Source: Acidimicrobiia bacterium
Lineage (GTDB): Bacteria; Actinomycetota; Acidimicrobiia; Spongiisociales; JAHEDJ01
Direction of reading: 5' to 3'
NCBI GenBank assembly: GCA_029210695.1
Contig: JARGFH010000031.1
Span: 1 to 43,248, forward strand
Length of the DNA: 43,248 nt
Part shown: one piece after another, positions 19,243 through 29,216 of the stretch
Numbering within the stretch: position 1 is the stretch's first letter
How the letters are laid out: every line of letters begins with the position of its first letter
Notes under the pieces: model-generated
The model's input: the letters and a program-made list of their open reading frames with translations, nothing else
Told to the model about the DNA's origin: nothing
Database searches by the model: none
Made by a program: the position numbers and the translations under genes

Positions 19243-21507
19243 TCAACGCACTGCCTCGAGTCTCCTGGCGGCCGGCAAGGTCAGCGTGAAGACGCTCTCA
19301 TCGCCGGTGTGGAAATAGGTGAGCGACCCATCCATCAATTCAGCGAGTTGGAGTGAGACCGAGAGGCCCAGACCTACAGAGGCAGGCTGGCTCGGGATGT
19401 TGTGCGCCCTCTGGTAGGGCTTGAAGATCCGATCATGCGCATCGGCCGGAATCGGGTTGCCCGAATCATGAACACGGATCACAACGGTGTGTTCTTCTTG
19501 AGCGAACGTCACCCGAACCCGTTCGCCGCCGTATCGAACTGCGTTGGTCAGGAGATTGCGGAGAATCTGGCGAACACGCGTTGCATCCGCCCAGGCCGGC
19601 CGCACGTTACCGTTGCTCGATACGGACACCTTCTCCGCCGGGAGCAGGGTGTTGCCGGCGAGAACGGACTCCGTCTCTCTTCGCAGATCCACTTCACGTC
19701 TAATGATGGTCAGACCACCCGTCTCCGCTCTAGCGGAAACGAGGAGGTCTTCGACGATATTGGCCACGTCGAGGCTCTGATCGGCGATCAGCGCGATCAG
19801 TTCCCGGACCTCGCGCTCGTCGAATTCGGCCCCGTTCTCGCGCAGTTCATGAGCGAGACCAACCACCGCGGTCAGCGGCGTGCGCAACTCGTGGCTGACG
19901 CTGGCCACGAACTCGTCTTTCGACCTGACCAGTTCTTCGAGGCGATGCCTGTTCTGTTGCCTCTCCCAGAACGCCCCCACCAACGCCGCCGCCGTGTGGA
20001 GCAAGGCTCTCTCGGCTTCTTCCCAGTTGCGCACTTCTAGGTAGTCCGTGAACCCGATCGATCCGGCCCATCGCCCGGAGACCAAGATCGGGATGTTGAG
20101 TTCGACCTTCTCGTCTCCGTACTCAGACCCATTCGCGTTCGGGTCCGTCTCCGGAAACATGGTGAAGTGGTGTCCCTCGGCCAGTCGATCACGCATCTCG
20201 GGGAACTCGTCGTAACAGAACACGTAGTTCTCATATTTGCCGGAGTCCGCGTCGAACCAGATTTCGGGGTCGACGAGTTCCTGGTATCCGGGTCGAATGT
20301 ACTCGTGGGTGACCCGGGCGTAGAGTCGGTCGTCGTCACCAACGAAGTTCTCATCGACGAAGATCTTTTGAGCCTGCATGACCTGCCCGAGGGCGTGGAG
20401 GGTGGCGTCGATCGCCTGTTCATCTTCGTTCATCAGGAGCACTCGCGCGGACTCCGCGATGGCTCGTTCGAACCGGATGCGTGCGGCCTGCGCTTCGGCT
20501 AATTCCTCCAAGCGCTGTCGCTGACCGCGTCGCTCCAGAAAGGCAGCAATCGCAGAAGCGGCCGCCTGGAGCACCGCGATGTCATCCTCATCCCACTCAC
20601 GCGGTTCGAGGTCGTCGGAGACGCCGATGAGTCCCACCCATGTTCCTTCAACAAAGATGGGGATGTCGATTTCCGACTTGATTCCCGAGTGCTCGTACTT
20701 CGCCCGCTCGGTTCCTCCTAGATCTTCCACGCGAAATGCAAACACCTCTCCGGCTTCCATGTGGCGCCGCGCCACCGGCATCGTCGACCACGGGACGTCG
20801 GTCCAGAAACCCTCGGTTGGAGAGTCGGTCCTTGCCCGGGCGGCTTCGTAGAGGATCGACGTGCACAGTCCGATACCCGGTTGCGTGGAGTTCATCTCCA
20901 CGAACACCGATCGTGCCTCCGTTCCTTCAAGTAAGGCGTTCAGCGCAGCCTCGATCGCGTCCTCGTGTTTGCCCTCGTTGAGAATCCTGGTCGCTTCGGC
21001 GACTGCTTGTTCGTAACGAAGGCCGCGAGAGGCGATGTGTTCCGCCCGCCGCGATCGTTCGTCCATGCTGAGCGCCAGGTAGCCGATGAGCAAAAGGATG
21101 AATACCCGGGTCGGCACGAGTTCCGGCGGAGCGGGCGGGTCGGTGAATGGAATCGCCAGCGAGTACATCCCGGCCGCCACCGCCGGTAGAAGTCGCCCAA
21201 GCTGTCGTGGGAGGAGCAGGGGATACACAGCTACCAGCACGACATACCATGGCAAGAAGAGACTCCGCACGCCATCGGTCTGGATCAGCAGGATGAACCC
21301 ACCGATGAGTATGAGCGCCGCTCCAATGACAAGCGGTGGATGACGCCCGGTCTCCGACATGTAGGCGAGACCCACCACGCCGGCTGATGCTACGAGTATC
21401 CAGGGGACCACGCGCGAGTCGCCCTGGAGCACCAGCACAAACGCACCCTGACCAGCGACGCCGATGAGAGCGAGAGCCTGAATCGGAGGTCTCTTGATGC
21501 GGTGCAA
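19243..21507 (-). CDS. Membrane sensor histidine kinase with two GAF domains
   Basis: The protein has 754 residues. Residues about 10-160 hold five or six hydrophobic segments forming a membrane input module. Two GAF-like domains follow (about 180-335 and 350-510), each with a similar G-L-I-G-V/S-I-G-F-T-D core. The HisKA domain has the phosphoacceptor motif SVSHELRTPLTAVVG near residue 530. The HATPase domain (about 600-745) has LRNLLTNAVRYGG as N box and a VGLGLSV G box. No response regulator lies beside it, so its partner is encoded elsewhere. It is transcribed against the ribosomal genes. Confidence 0.93.
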   Translation of the reverse strand: MHRIKRPPIQALALIGVAGQGAFVLVLQGDSRVVPWILVASAGVVGLAYMSETGRHPPLVIGAALILIGGFILLIQTDGVRSLFLPWYVVLVAVYPLLLPRQLGRLLPAVAAGMYSLAIPFTDPPAPPELVPTRVFILLLIGYLALSMDERSRRAEHIASRGLRYEQAVAEATRILNEGKHEDAIEAALNALLEGTEARSVFVEMNSTQPGIGLCTSILYEAARARTDSPTEGFWTDVPWSTMPVARRHMEAGEVFAFRVEDLGGTERAKYEHSGIKSEIDIPIFVEGTWVGLIGVSDDLEPREWDEDDIAVLQAAASAIAAFLERRGQRQRLEELAEAQAARIRFERAIAESARVLLMNEDEQAIDATLHALGQVMQAQKIFVDENFVGDDDRLYARVTHEYIRPGYQELVDPEIWFDADSGKYENYVFCYDEFPEMRDRLAEGHHFTMFPETDPNANGSEYGDEKVELNIPILVSGRWAGSIGFTDYLEVRNWEEAERALLHTAAALVGAFWERQQNRHRLEELVRSKDEFVASVSHELRTPLTAVVGLAHELRENGAEFDEREVRELIALIADQSLDVANIVEDLLVSARAETGGLTIIRREVDLRRETESVLAGNTLLPAEKVSVSSNGNVRPAWADATRVRQILRNLLTNAVRYGGERVRVTFAQEEHTVVIRVHDSGNPIPADAHDRIFKPYQRAHNIPSQPASVGLGLSVSLQLAELMDGSLTYFHTGDESVFTLTLPAARRLEAVR

Positions 21508-21656
21508 TTCCTCTCATTCCTACCCGATGAGGATGGTGTGTGACTACCAATACCTATGTCGGCACCAAGACATGGTTCCTGAAGCTTCTAGGTCCTGTTA
21601 TCGGCGGGTGGTGCGCGCTATGATCCGGTTCCTGGCGGTGTTGCTAGGCACCGGCT

Positions 21657-21685
21657 TTGACGCCTGTCCGGCGGGAACATATACT
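21657..21685 (+). promoter_or_regulatory. Strong candidate promoter of the str operon
   Basis: TTGACG (21657-21662), a 17-bp spacer and TATACT (21680-21685) form a near-consensus housekeeping promoter. It leaves a leader of about 150 bases before rpsL. The leader holds a GTGGTC/GACCAC hairpin near 21695 that may take part in regulation. The 335-bp gap 21508-21842 is otherwise without a gene. Confidence 0.75.
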
Positions 21686-21842
21686 GTGCCGCCGTGGTCC
21701 TCGCGACCACACATTCCCTCTCGCAAAGGGTCTACCGGTGTGACCTGTGCCGGTGTATGCGTCTCGAGAGTGGACAACTCAGGTTTCGGCGGAATCGGTC
21801 GGAGTCGACCGTGCGCCGAATTTCGCGTGTAGAAGGAGAACG

Positions 21843-22214
21843 ATGCCGACAATCCAGCAGTTGGTGCGGCACAATAGGAAGCCGAAGACTAAGAAAGAGA
21901 AGACGCCGGGTCTCGCAGGGGCACCCCAGCGTCGCGGCGTTTGCACGCGCGTCTATACCGTCACTCCGAAGAAGCCGAACTCGGCGCTTCGCAAGGTCGC
22001 CCGCGTCCGTCTTTCTTCTGGGATCGAGGTGACCGCCTACATCCCTGGTGAAGGACACAATCTTCAGGAACACTCGATCGTCCTCGTCCGCGGTGGACGT
22101 GTGAAGGACCTTCCCGGTGTTCGGTACAAGGTCATCCGGGGCACGCTGGATGCCTCCGGAGTTGCCGATCGCCGACAGGCTCGCTCCCGCTACGGGACGA
22201 AAAAGGAGTCCTAA
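21843..22214 (+). CDS. rpsL: 30S ribosomal protein S12
   Basis: S12 sits in the decoding centre and helps fix accuracy. The protein has 123 residues. The KPNSALRK loop and the GGRVKDLPG loop both keep the lysines whose change gives streptomycin resistance, so the wild-type, sensitive form is expected. The ATG at 21843 has AAGGAG (21833-21838) upstream. Its stop overlaps the rpsG start by one base (TAATG). Confidence 0.98.
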   Translation: MPTIQQLVRHNRKPKTKKEKTPGLAGAPQRRGVCTRVYTVTPKKPNSALRKVARVRLSSGIEVTAYIPGEGHNLQEHSIVLVRGGRVKDLPGVRYKVIRGTLDASGVADRRQARSRYGTKKES

Positions 22215-22687
22215 TGGCACGGCGTGGACCTGCATCCAAACGCAAGATCGAGGCCGACCCGGTATTCCGGAGTGTTCTCGTCGGCCAACTGATCAACAAG
22301 GTTCTTCTCAAGGGCAAGAAGGAGAAGGCCCGTACGATCGTGTACGGAGCGATGGAAATCGTCGAGCGCCGCGCCGGGCAAGACCCGCTGACGGTTCTCA
22401 AGCGGGCCATCGACAACCTCAAGCCTCAGCTCGAAGTCCGTTCTCGTCGGGTCGGCGGTTCGTCCTACCAGGTTCCGGTTGAGGTTCCTCCCCGTCGATC
22501 GAACACGCTGGCCATCCGCTGGTTGGTCGGCTACTCGAGGAAGCGCAAAGAGAACATCACGATGGCCGAGCGTCTGGCCAACGAGATTCTCGATGCCAGC
22601 AACCGCAACGGCGCGGCATTCAAGCGTAAAGAAGACATCCACAAGATGGCTGAGTCCAACAAGGCCTTCGCCCATTACCGCTGGTAG
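22214..22687 (+). CDS. rpsG: 30S ribosomal protein S7
   Basis: S7 nucleates the 30S head by binding 16S rRNA and contacts E-site tRNA. The protein has 157 residues, the usual length, with the signature [11 protein letters not shown]-like start, a positively charged beta-hairpin near [16 protein letters not shown], and the helical C-terminal end (AHYRW). It is translationally coupled to rpsL by TAATG. fusA begins 78 bp later. Confidence 0.98.
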   Translation: MARRGPASKRKIEADPVFRSVLVGQLINKVLLKGKKEKARTIVYGAMEIVERRAGQDPLTVLKRAIDNLKPQLEVRSRRVGGSSYQVPVEVPPRRSNTLAIRWLVGYSRKRKENITMAERLANEILDASNRNGAAFKRKEDIHKMAESNKAFAHYRW

Positions 22688-22765
22688 GTAGTGAAGCGGC
22701 AGTCACCTAGGTGACCCGGCCGCACGACTGACAAGTCCATAGCGACCGGAGAAGTAGAGAAGAAG

Positions 22766-24877
22766 ATGAGCAACAAGGATGCCTTGACGCACTTGCGTCA
22801 GATTCCTCTAAGCCGTACCCGCAACATCGGGATCATGGCGCACATCGACGCGGGCAAGACCACCTTGACCGAGCGGATCCTCTACTACACCGGTAAGACC
22901 TACAAGCTGGGTGAAGTCCACGAGGGCGCCGCGGTCATGGATTGGATGGAGCAGGAACAAGAGCGCGGCATCACGATCACTTCTGCCGCGACGACCTGCG
23001 CCTGGCACGACCATACGATCAACATCATCGATACGCCCGGTCACGTGGACTTCACAGTCGAGGTCGAGCGTTCCCTTCGAGTACTCGACGGCGCGGTGGC
23101 GGTATTCGATGCCGTGGCCGGGGTCGAGCCGCAGTCGGAGACGGTCTGGCGACAGGCCGACCGCTATCGAGTACCCCGCATGTGCTTCATCAACAAGATG
23201 GACCGGACTGGTGCGGACTTCTATTCGGCGCTCGCTTCAATTCAAGATCGGCTCGAGGCGCGTCCTGTTGCTCTGCAGCTCCCCATCGGTGCGGAAGCGG
23301 AATTCGACGGCGTCATCGACCTGGTCGAGATGCGCGCCCACATCTGGAAGGGCGACGACGGCAAGCACTGGGAAACCACCGATATTCCCATCGACATGCT
23401 CGACAAGGCGAAGGAGTGGCGTCTGTCGATGCTCGAAACCCTCGCCGACAGTGACGAACAGATCATGGTGAAGTACCTCGAAGAGGCTGAGATTTCCGCA
23501 GACGAGATCCACTCCGCGGTGCGGAGTGGTATCCGGCGGATGGACTTCACGCCGGTGCTGTGTGGTTCGGCTTTCAAGAACAAGGGTGTTCAGCCCCTTC
23601 TCGACGCCGTCATTCTCTACCTTCCGAGTCCGGCCAACCTTCCCCCGGTCACCGGATTCAAGCCGGGCGATGAAGACGTCTTGCTGTCCCGTGAGCCAGA
23701 TGACTCAGCTCCCTTTGCAGCACTGGCATTCAAGATCATGAGCGACCAGCACGTCGGCAAGCTCACCTACTTCCGTGTGTATTCCGGCCACGCCTCCAAA
23801 GGCGATTCGATCCTGAACACCAGCAACGGCAAGAAAGAGCGTCTCGGCCGTCTCCTGCGAATGCATGCCAACAGCCGTGAGGACATCGATGACATCTTCA
23901 CCGGCGACATCGTGGCCACGGTTGGGCTGAAGAACACCACGACGGGCGACACCCTGAGCGTGGTCAGCCATCCGATTCAGTTGGAGTCGATGACGTTCCC
24001 GGCGCCGGTGATCTCGGTTGCGATCGAACCCAAGACCAAGGTCGATCAGGAGAAACTCGGCGATGCACTGCATCGCCTCTCCGAGGAAGACCCGACGTTC
24101 CTGGTTCGGACCGACGAGGAGACCGGCCAGACCATCATCGGCGGCATGGGGGAACTCCACCTGGAAGTGTTGGTAGACCGCCTCGTCCGTGAGTTCAAGG
24201 TCGAAGCCAACGTCGGCCGGCCTCAGGTTGCGTACCGTGAGACGATCAAGAAAGCGATCGAAAAAGTCACGATCCGCTACGTCAAGCAGTCCGGCGGCAA
24301 GGGCCAATTCGCCCATGTGGTCATCAGCCTCGAGCCGACCGGTCCCGGAGGCGGATACGAGTTCGTCGACGAGGTCAAGGGCGGCCGTATACCGCGGGAG
24401 TTCATCCCATCGGTCGACACGGGCATTGAGGGTGCCATGGATCAGGGCGTCCTGGCCGGCTACCCACTGGTTGACGTGCGAGCCCATCTCGTTGACGGAT
24501 CGGCGCACGACGTCGACTCGAGCGAAATGGCGTTTCGTATTGCGGGATCCATGGCGCTCCAGGAGGCTGCCAAGCAGGCGGGCGTCAAACTGCTCGAACC
24601 GATCATGGCGGTCGAGGTTGTCACCCCTGAGGACTACATGGGTGACGTGATCGGAGATCTCTCCTCCCGGCGGGGAAAGATCGACAACATGGGTCAGCGG
24701 GGGAATGCTCGCGTCGTCGAGGCAGAAGTGCCGCTGGCTGAAATGTTCGGATACGCCACCGACCTGCGGTCGAGAACCCAGGGTCGCGCAACGTACACCA
24801 TGCAATTCCATTCGTACCAAGACGTACCGGACCAGGTCGCTCAGGAGATCGTGGCGAAGGTTCGCGGGGAAGCCTAA
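22766..24877 (+). CDS. fusA: Elongation factor G
   Basis: EF-G is the GTPase that drives ribosomal translocation. The protein has 703 residues and five domains. The P-loop AHIDAGKTT is near residue 25, the G2 segment [10 protein letters not shown] near residue 68, the G3 box DTPGHVDF near 91, and the NKMDR box near 145. Domain IV (about 490-610) includes GGKGQFAHV, and domain V ends with Y-x-M-x-F-H-S-Y. Codon use is ordinary, GC-rich with many C-ending codons, in contrast to the next gene, tuf. Confidence 0.98.
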   Translation: MSNKDALTHLRQIPLSRTRNIGIMAHIDAGKTTLTERILYYTGKTYKLGEVHEGAAVMDWMEQEQERGITITSAATTCAWHDHTINIIDTPGHVDFTVEVERSLRVLDGAVAVFDAVAGVEPQSETVWRQADRYRVPRMCFINKMDRTGADFYSALASIQDRLEARPVALQLPIGAEAEFDGVIDLVEMRAHIWKGDDGKHWETTDIPIDMLDKAKEWRLSMLETLADSDEQIMVKYLEEAEISADEIHSAVRSGIRRMDFTPVLCGSAFKNKGVQPLLDAVILYLPSPANLPPVTGFKPGDEDVLLSREPDDSAPFAALAFKIMSDQHVGKLTYFRVYSGHASKGDSILNTSNGKKERLGRLLRMHANSREDIDDIFTGDIVATVGLKNTTTGDTLSVVSHPIQLESMTFPAPVISVAIEPKTKVDQEKLGDALHRLSEEDPTFLVRTDEETGQTIIGGMGELHLEVLVDRLVREFKVEANVGRPQVAYRETIKKAIEKVTIRYVKQSGGKGQFAHVVISLEPTGPGGGYEFVDEVKGGRIPREFIPSVDTGIEGAMDQGVLAGYPLVDVRAHLVDGSAHDVDSSEMAFRIAGSMALQEAAKQAGVKLLEPIMAVEVVTPEDYMGDVIGDLSSRRGKIDNMGQRGNARVVEAEVPLAEMFGYATDLRSRTQGRATYTMQFHSYQDVPDQVAQEIVAKVRGEA

Positions 24878-24890
24878 GGAGGGCTCGACT

Positions 24891-26087
24891 ATGGGTAAGG
24901 CGAAGTTTGAGCGGACGAAGCCGCATGTGAATGTGGGGACGATGGGTCATATTGATCATGGGAAGACGACGTTGACGGCTGCGATTACGAAGGTGTTGTC
25001 GGAGTCTGGGGTTGGTGGGGCGACGGCGTTTACGGCGTTTGATGATATTGATAAGGCGCCGGAGGAGCGTGAGCGGGGTATCACGATTTCGATTGCTCAT
25101 GTGGAGTATGAGACGGCGAATCGTCATTATGCGCATGTGGATATGCCTGGTCATGCTGATTACATCAAGAACATGATTACGGGTGCTGCGCAGATTGATG
25201 GGGCGATTTTGGTGGTGTCGGCGGCTGATGGTCCGATGCCGCAGACGCGTGAGCATGTGTTGTTGGCTCGTCAGGTTGGGGTTCCGTTCATTGTTGTGTA
25301 TATGAATAAGACGGACATGGTTGATGATGATGAGCTTCTTGATTTGGTTGAGTTGGAGGTTCGTGAGTTGTTGTCGGAGTATGAGTTTCCTGGTGATGAG
25401 TTGCCGGTGATTCGTGGTTCGGCGTTGAAGGCGCTTGAGGGTGGGGATGAGGCTTCGGTTGCTTCGGTTATGGAGTTGATGGAGGCGGTTGATACGTATA
25501 TTCCGGTGCCGGAGCGGGATACGGAGAAGCCGTTTCAGATGCCGATTGAGGATGTGTTCTCGATTACTGGTCGGGGGACGGTGGTGACTGGGAAGGTTGA
25601 GCAGGGGATTCTCAAGACGGGTACTGAGGTTGAGATTGTTGGGATTCGTCCGACGCGCAAAACGGTGGTGACCGGGGTTGAGATGTTCCGGAAGTTGTTG
25701 GATGAGGCTCGGGCGGGTGACAATGTTGGGTTGTTGTTGCGGGGGATTGGGAAGGATGATGTGGAGCGGGGTCAGGTGATTTGTATTCCTGGTTCGATTA
25801 CTCCGCATACTGATTTTGAGGCGAATGTGTATGTGTTGACTCGGGATGAGGGTGGCCGGCATAACCCGTTTTTCCCTGGGTATCGGCCGCAGTTTTATTT
25901 CCGGACGACGGATGTGACTGGGTCGGTGACGTTGCCTGAGGGTACTGAGATGGTGATGCCTGGTGATAACACGACGATGACGGTGGAGTTGATTAATCCG
26001 ATTGCTATGCATGAGGGTCGTGATTTCGCGATTCGTGAGGGTGGTCGGACGGTTGGTGCTGGTCGGGTCACCAAGATTCTGAAGTAA
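24891..26087 (+). CDS. tuf: Elongation factor Tu, copy 2
   Basis: EF-Tu (398 residues) in the classical str operon position, 13 bp after fusA, with AAGGAGGG (24876-24883) as ribosome binding site. The protein is identical to copy 1 at 2580. The third codon position is again almost always G or T. The upstream fusA and downstream rpsJ use mostly C and G, so the composition change is sharp at both ends. Apart from its ribosome binding site, the 5' flank differs fully from copy 1. The start is fixed by this site and by the repeat edge. Confidence 0.98.
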   Translation: MGKAKFERTKPHVNVGTMGHIDHGKTTLTAAITKVLSESGVGGATAFTAFDDIDKAPEERERGITISIAHVEYETANRHYAHVDMPGHADYIKNMITGAAQIDGAILVVSAADGPMPQTREHVLLARQVGVPFIVVYMNKTDMVDDDELLDLVELEVRELLSEYEFPGDELPVIRGSALKALEGGDEASVASVMELMEAVDTYIPVPERDTEKPFQMPIEDVFSITGRGTVVTGKVEQGILKTGTEVEIVGIRPTRKTVVTGVEMFRKLLDEARAGDNVGLLLRGIGKDDVERGQVICIPGSITPHTDFEANVYVLTRDEGGRHNPFFPGYRPQFYFRTTDVTGSVTLPEGTEMVMPGDNTTMTVELINPIAMHEGRDFAIREGGRTVGAGRVTKILK

Positions 26088-26119
26088 GTGACCGGACGGG
26101 TCTGGTGGCCCGTCCGCTC

Positions 26120-26147
26120 GTACCGGGTACTGGGTACTGGGTACCGC
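26120..26147 (+). repeat. Heptamer repeat array H2b (copy of H2)
   Basis: The same four units as at 3809-3836 (GTACCGG, GTACTGG, GTACTGG, GTACCGC), carried in the tail of the second tuf repeat, between tuf and rpsJ. Confidence 0.75.
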
Positions 26148-26170
26148 GAACGAGTGAAACGAGAGAGCAA

Positions 26171-26485
26171 GTGGCAGACGAAGGACAGAAGATACGGATC
26201 AGGCTCAAGGCCTACGACCACGAGGTGGTCGATGAGTCGGCGCGCAAGATCTCTGAGACGGTTATCCGGACCCAGGCGAAGATCAAAGGGCCGGTTCCGC
26301 TCCCAACGGAGATTCACCGCTACTGCGTGATCCGATCACCGCACGTCAACAAGGACTCGCGAGAGCACTTCGAGATGCGCATTCACAAGCGCCTCATCGA
26401 CATCCTCGAGCCGACGCCGAAGACCGTCGATTCCTTGATGCGTCTCGATCTGCCTGCAGGCGTTGAAGTGGAGATCAAGCTGTGA
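26171..26485 (+). CDS. rpsJ: 30S ribosomal protein S10
   Basis: S10 (NusE) is in the 30S head and also works in transcription antitermination with NusB. The protein has 104 residues, with [11 protein letters not shown] at the start and the family motif [24 protein letters not shown]-type segment at about 45-70. The GTG at 26171 is chosen since it gives the normal length; an upstream in-frame ATG would read through the tuf repeat tail. It opens the S10 operon and overlaps rplC by GTGA. Confidence 0.96.
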   Translation: MADEGQKIRIRLKAYDHEVVDESARKISETVIRTQAKIKGPVPLPTEIHRYCVIRSPHVNKDSREHFEMRIHKRLIDILEPTPKTVDSLMRLDLPAGVEVEIKL

Positions 26486-27114
26486 AAGCGATTCTCGGCG
26501 AGAAACTGGGTATGACCCAGGTCTTCGATGATGAGGCGCGGGCGATTCCCGTGACCGTCATCAAGGCTGGGCCGTGCCGTATCGTGCAAATCAAGACACC
26601 AGAGACCGACGGCTATTCGGCCATCCAGCTCTCGTACTTCGAGGTTCCTGCCCACAAATTGACGAAGGCTGAAGCAGGTCACTTCGGCAAGTCCGGCGTA
26701 GCAACCTCGCGCCATCTCGTCGAGATCCGGGTCGATGACCTCTCCTCGTTCGAGATTGGACAAGAGATCACGATCGCCGATGTGCTGGTCAAGGGAGGCA
26801 GGGCTGATGTGTCCGGTGTCTCCAAGGGCAAAGGCTTTCAAGGCGTTATGAAACGCCACAACTTCTCCGGCCAGGGAGCAAGCCACGGCGTCCACAAGGT
26901 TCACCGTGCTCCCGGATCGATCGGCGCCTGCGCCACACCTGCCCGGGTGTTCAAAGGCAAGAAGTTGCCGGGTCGCATGGGCGGCGAGCGCACAACGACC
27001 CTCAATCTCGAGGTTGTCGAGATCGACAGCGCCCGGGGACTCGTGTTGCTCGGCGGTTCGGTGCCGGGGCCTACCGGCGGGGTCGTGCTCGTCCGTGAGG
27101 CGGTGAAGAACTGA
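26482..27114 (+). CDS. rplC: 50S ribosomal protein L3
   Basis: L3 is an early assembly protein near the peptidyl transferase centre. The protein has 210 residues, starting at GTG ([15 protein letters not shown] follows). The conserved [28 protein letters not shown]-type segment is at about 115-140 and contains the finger reaching to the active site. The start overlaps the rpsJ stop (GTGA), and the stop overlaps the rplD ATG by one base (TGATG). Confidence 0.97.
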   Translation: MKAILGEKLGMTQVFDDEARAIPVTVIKAGPCRIVQIKTPETDGYSAIQLSYFEVPAHKLTKAEAGHFGKSGVATSRHLVEIRVDDLSSFEIGQEITIADVLVKGGRADVSGVSKGKGFQGVMKRHNFSGQGASHGVHKVHRAPGSIGACATPARVFKGKKLPGRMGGERTTTLNLEVVEIDSARGLVLLGGSVPGPTGGVVLVREAVKN

Positions 27115-27866
27115 TGGCAGACATCAAAGCTCCTCTGTTCAGCGCAGACGGCGTTAGCAAAGGCGAGGTCAGCCTGGATCCCGCGGTGTTCGGAATTGAG
27201 CCGAACATCCCGGTCATGCACCAGGTTGTGACCGCGCAGATGGCGGCTGCCAGATCCGGTTCGGCATCAACCAAGACCCGTGCAGAAGTGCGCGGTGGTG
27301 GTCGGAAGCCATGGCGTCAGAAGGGCCTCGGGCGTGCACGGCATGGCTCGATTCGCTCTCCGCAGTGGACCGGTGGCGGTGTCGCGTTTGGCCCCAAGCC
27401 CCGTGACTTCAGCCAGCGGACCCCCAAGAAGATGAAGAAGCTCGCATTACGGGGCGCGCTTTCGGCACGGGCCAGCGAGTCCGAGATCAAGGTGATCGAT
27501 TCCTTCGATTGGATCGAGCCGAAGACCAAGAACGCAACCGCGTTGCTTGCTGCGATAGCTGCCGGACGGAAGATTCTCATCGTTCTCGGCGCAGGCGACG
27601 ATGTGGCCGAACGCTCATTCCGAAATCTCCCGAATGTGCTGACCTGCGACTCGGGCCACGTCACGACCTACGACGTCCTCTGGGCAGAAACCCTCGTGTT
27701 CACCACCGAGACGCTCGGCTCAATCACCGGTCTCGAGAAGTTCGACGTTACGAAGGACGACTTTGTGAAAGAGACTTCGAGCTCGAAGAGTTCCAAAACC
27801 GTGGAGGTTGTAGAAGAACCTGCCACTGCTCCTGACGATGAATCAGACGAGGGGGGTGAGGGCTGA
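27114..27866 (+). CDS. rplD: 50S ribosomal protein L4 with acidic C-terminal tail
   Basis: L4 lines the peptide exit tunnel and in some bacteria represses the S10 operon. The protein has 250 residues. The tunnel loop has [20 protein letters not shown] at about 54-75. The normal L4 fold ends near residue 212; the last 35-40 residues are a serine/glutamate/aspartate-rich tail. L4 is usually 200-220 residues. The start and stop are both coupled (TGATG). Confidence 0.96.
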   Translation: MADIKAPLFSADGVSKGEVSLDPAVFGIEPNIPVMHQVVTAQMAAARSGSASTKTRAEVRGGGRKPWRQKGLGRARHGSIRSPQWTGGGVAFGPKPRDFSQRTPKKMKKLALRGALSARASESEIKVIDSFDWIEPKTKNATALLAAIAAGRKILIVLGAGDDVAERSFRNLPNVLTCDSGHVTTYDVLWAETLVFTTETLGSITGLEKFDVTKDDFVKETSSSKSSKTVEVVEEPATAPDDESDEGGEG

Positions 27867-28153
27867 TGAAGGATCCACGCGACATCATCTTCGAGCCGGT
27901 GGTTTCCGAGAAGTCTTACGACCTCATCGAACACGCCAATACCTACACGTTCGTCGTCGATCGCCGGGCCAACAAGACGGAGATCAAAGAGGCCGTCAAG
28001 TCGATCTTCGGCGTGAAGGTCGTTTCGGTGAACACCATGAACAAGCAAGGCAAAGTGAAGCGGACCGGTTGGGTCCTTGGCAAGCGTCCGAACTCGAAGC
28101 GGGCCATGGTGACGCTCGCCCAGGGCGAATCCATCGACATCTTCGGGGTGTAG
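27866..28153 (+). CDS. rplW: 50S ribosomal protein L23
   Basis: L23 lies at the exit tunnel mouth and docks trigger factor and SRP. The protein has 95 residues, with the motif [19 protein letters not shown] at about 9-27 and a C-terminal SIDIFGV. It is coupled to rplD by TGATG. The spacer to rplB is unusually long (138 bp) and is filled largely by heptamer array H10. Confidence 0.97.
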   Translation: MKDPRDIIFEPVVSEKSYDLIEHANTYTFVVDRRANKTEIKEAVKSIFGVKVVSVNTMNKQGKVKRTGWVLGKRPNSKRAMVTLAQGESIDIFGV

Positions 28154-28192
28154 CGAATGATCTACACGGGTTCACGCGCAATTGAAAAGAAC

Positions 28193-28255
28193 CGTACAAC
28201 GGACAACGGATTCCGCACCACGACGTCGGAATACGAAGTGCGTGGTGCGTGGTAC
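28193..28255 (+). repeat. Heptamer repeat array H10 (9 units) inside the S10 operon
   Basis: CGTACAA, CGGACAA, CGGATTC, CGCACCA, CGACGTC, GGAATAC, GAAGTGC, GTGGTGC, GTGGTAC in continuous 7-bp phase between rplW and rplB. The outer units are clearly related and the middle three are degenerate. A near-perfect three-base-loop hairpin, GCGCTGC-GAA-GCAGAGC (28264-28280), follows just before rplB. Confidence 0.65.
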
Positions 28256-28291
28256 GCAGCTGAGCGCTGCGAAGCAGAGCGAGGCTGAGTC

Positions 28292-29125
28292 ATGCCGATA
28301 AAGAAGAGGAAACCAACTTCACCAGGTCAGAGGTTTCAGACCGTTGCCGACTTCTCGGAACTGACCAAGAAGAAGCCGGAGAAATCGCTGCTCGTCAAGC
28401 AGAGCGAGAGCGCAGGGCGCAACTCCCACGGTCGGATTACTTCACGCCACCGTGGTGGCGGGCACAAGCGCCGCTACCGGATCGTCGACTTCCGGCGCGC
28501 CAAGGATGGAATCCCGGCCACAGTTGCCGCCATCGAGTACGACCCGAACCGCAATGCGCGGATCGCACTGCTGCACTACCACGATGGTGAGAAGCGGTAC
28601 ATCCTGGCTCCCGTCGGGTTGAAGATCGGAGACAAGCTGGAATCGGGCTCCAAGGCCGAGATTCGCCCCGGCAACGCGCTCCCGCTACGGAACATCCCGG
28701 CCGGGACGGTCGTACATGCCATCGAGCTTCGACCCGGTGGAGGGGCCAAGATGGCTCGGGCCGCCGGGACGTCGGTCCAGCTCATGTCGAAGGAGGGCGA
28801 CAAGGCGCTCTTGCGTTTGCCCTCGAGCGAGATGCGGCTGGTGGCGCTCGATTGCCGGGCAACCATCGGCCAGGTTGGAAACACTGAATCCGAGCTCATC
28901 AAGATCGGCAAGGCGGGTCGCAATCGCTGGAAGGGTGTTCGTCCGCAGTCGCGCGGCGTCGCCATGAACCCGGTCGATCACCCGCTCGGTGGTGGCGAGG
29001 GCCGCTCATCGGGTGGCCGTCACCCGGTCAGCCCGTGGGGGAAACCCGAGGGGCGTACTCGCAAGAAGAAGAAGGCGAGCGATCAATACATCGTGCGTCG
29101 GCGAAGCAAGAAAGGGCGGCGCTGA
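28292..29125 (+). CDS. rplB: 50S ribosomal protein L2
   Basis: L2 is needed for subunit joining and peptidyl transfer. The protein has 277 residues, the normal length. The N-terminal RNA-binding part has [20 protein letters not shown] at about 40-60. The C-terminal [14 protein letters not shown] segment contains the conserved histidine of the active-site region. It ends [10 protein letters not shown]. The stop overlaps the ATG of a small ORF (TGATG at 29123-29127) that ends with nearly the same tail. Confidence 0.97.
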   Translation: MPIKKRKPTSPGQRFQTVADFSELTKKKPEKSLLVKQSESAGRNSHGRITSRHRGGGHKRRYRIVDFRRAKDGIPATVAAIEYDPNRNARIALLHYHDGEKRYILAPVGLKIGDKLESGSKAEIRPGNALPLRNIPAGTVVHAIELRPGGGAKMARAAGTSVQLMSKEGDKALLRLPSSEMRLVALDCRATIGQVGNTESELIKIGKAGRNRWKGVRPQSRGVAMNPVDHPLGGGEGRSSGGRHPVSPWGKPEGRTRKKKKASDQYIVRRRSKKGRR

Positions 29126-29214
29126 TGCATGCATTTGTCGTTGAAACATCCGCCGACGCAATCGCGCAGCTGGCTGCGCCCGTACGTCGGCGAAGCAGGA
29201 AGGGACGGAGGTAA
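29125..29214 (+). CDS. Small ORF of 29 residues ending in a copy of the L2 C-terminal tail
   Basis: The ATG overlaps the rplB stop (TGATG), and the stop lies 2 bp before the rpsS ATG, so its placement fits translational coupling. The first 18-19 residues ([19 protein letters not shown]) resemble nothing I know. The last ten ([10 protein letters not shown]) repeat the end of L2 ([10 protein letters not shown]). The two DNA tails (29093-29125 and 29182-29214) differ mainly at silent positions. It may be a remnant of recombination with a divergent rplB, or a real small basic protein. The middle can form a hairpin (GCGCAGC at 29164, GCTGCGC at 29173). Confidence 0.45.
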   Translation: MHAFVVETSADAIAQLAAPVRRRSRKGRR

Positions 29215-29216
29215 TC

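Larger units (their letters stand above)
24891..26170 (+). repeat. tuf direct repeat, copy 2 (1280 bp)
   Basis: Matches 2580-3859, with one difference noticed (26159 A against 3848 G). It ends at the last base before the rpsJ start codon, so the rpsJ ribosome binding region lies within the repeat. The hairpin (26094-26115) and heptamer array of copy 1 recur here. Confidence 0.92.

Noticed and set aside
23705-24820. Large open frame antisense to fusA
   Set aside because: GC-driven shadow of a conserved gene; the sense strand is plainly EF-G.
26105-26170. Upstream in-frame extension of rpsJ
   Set aside because: It would translate the tail of the tuf repeat, including heptamers; the GTG at 26171 gives the normal S10.
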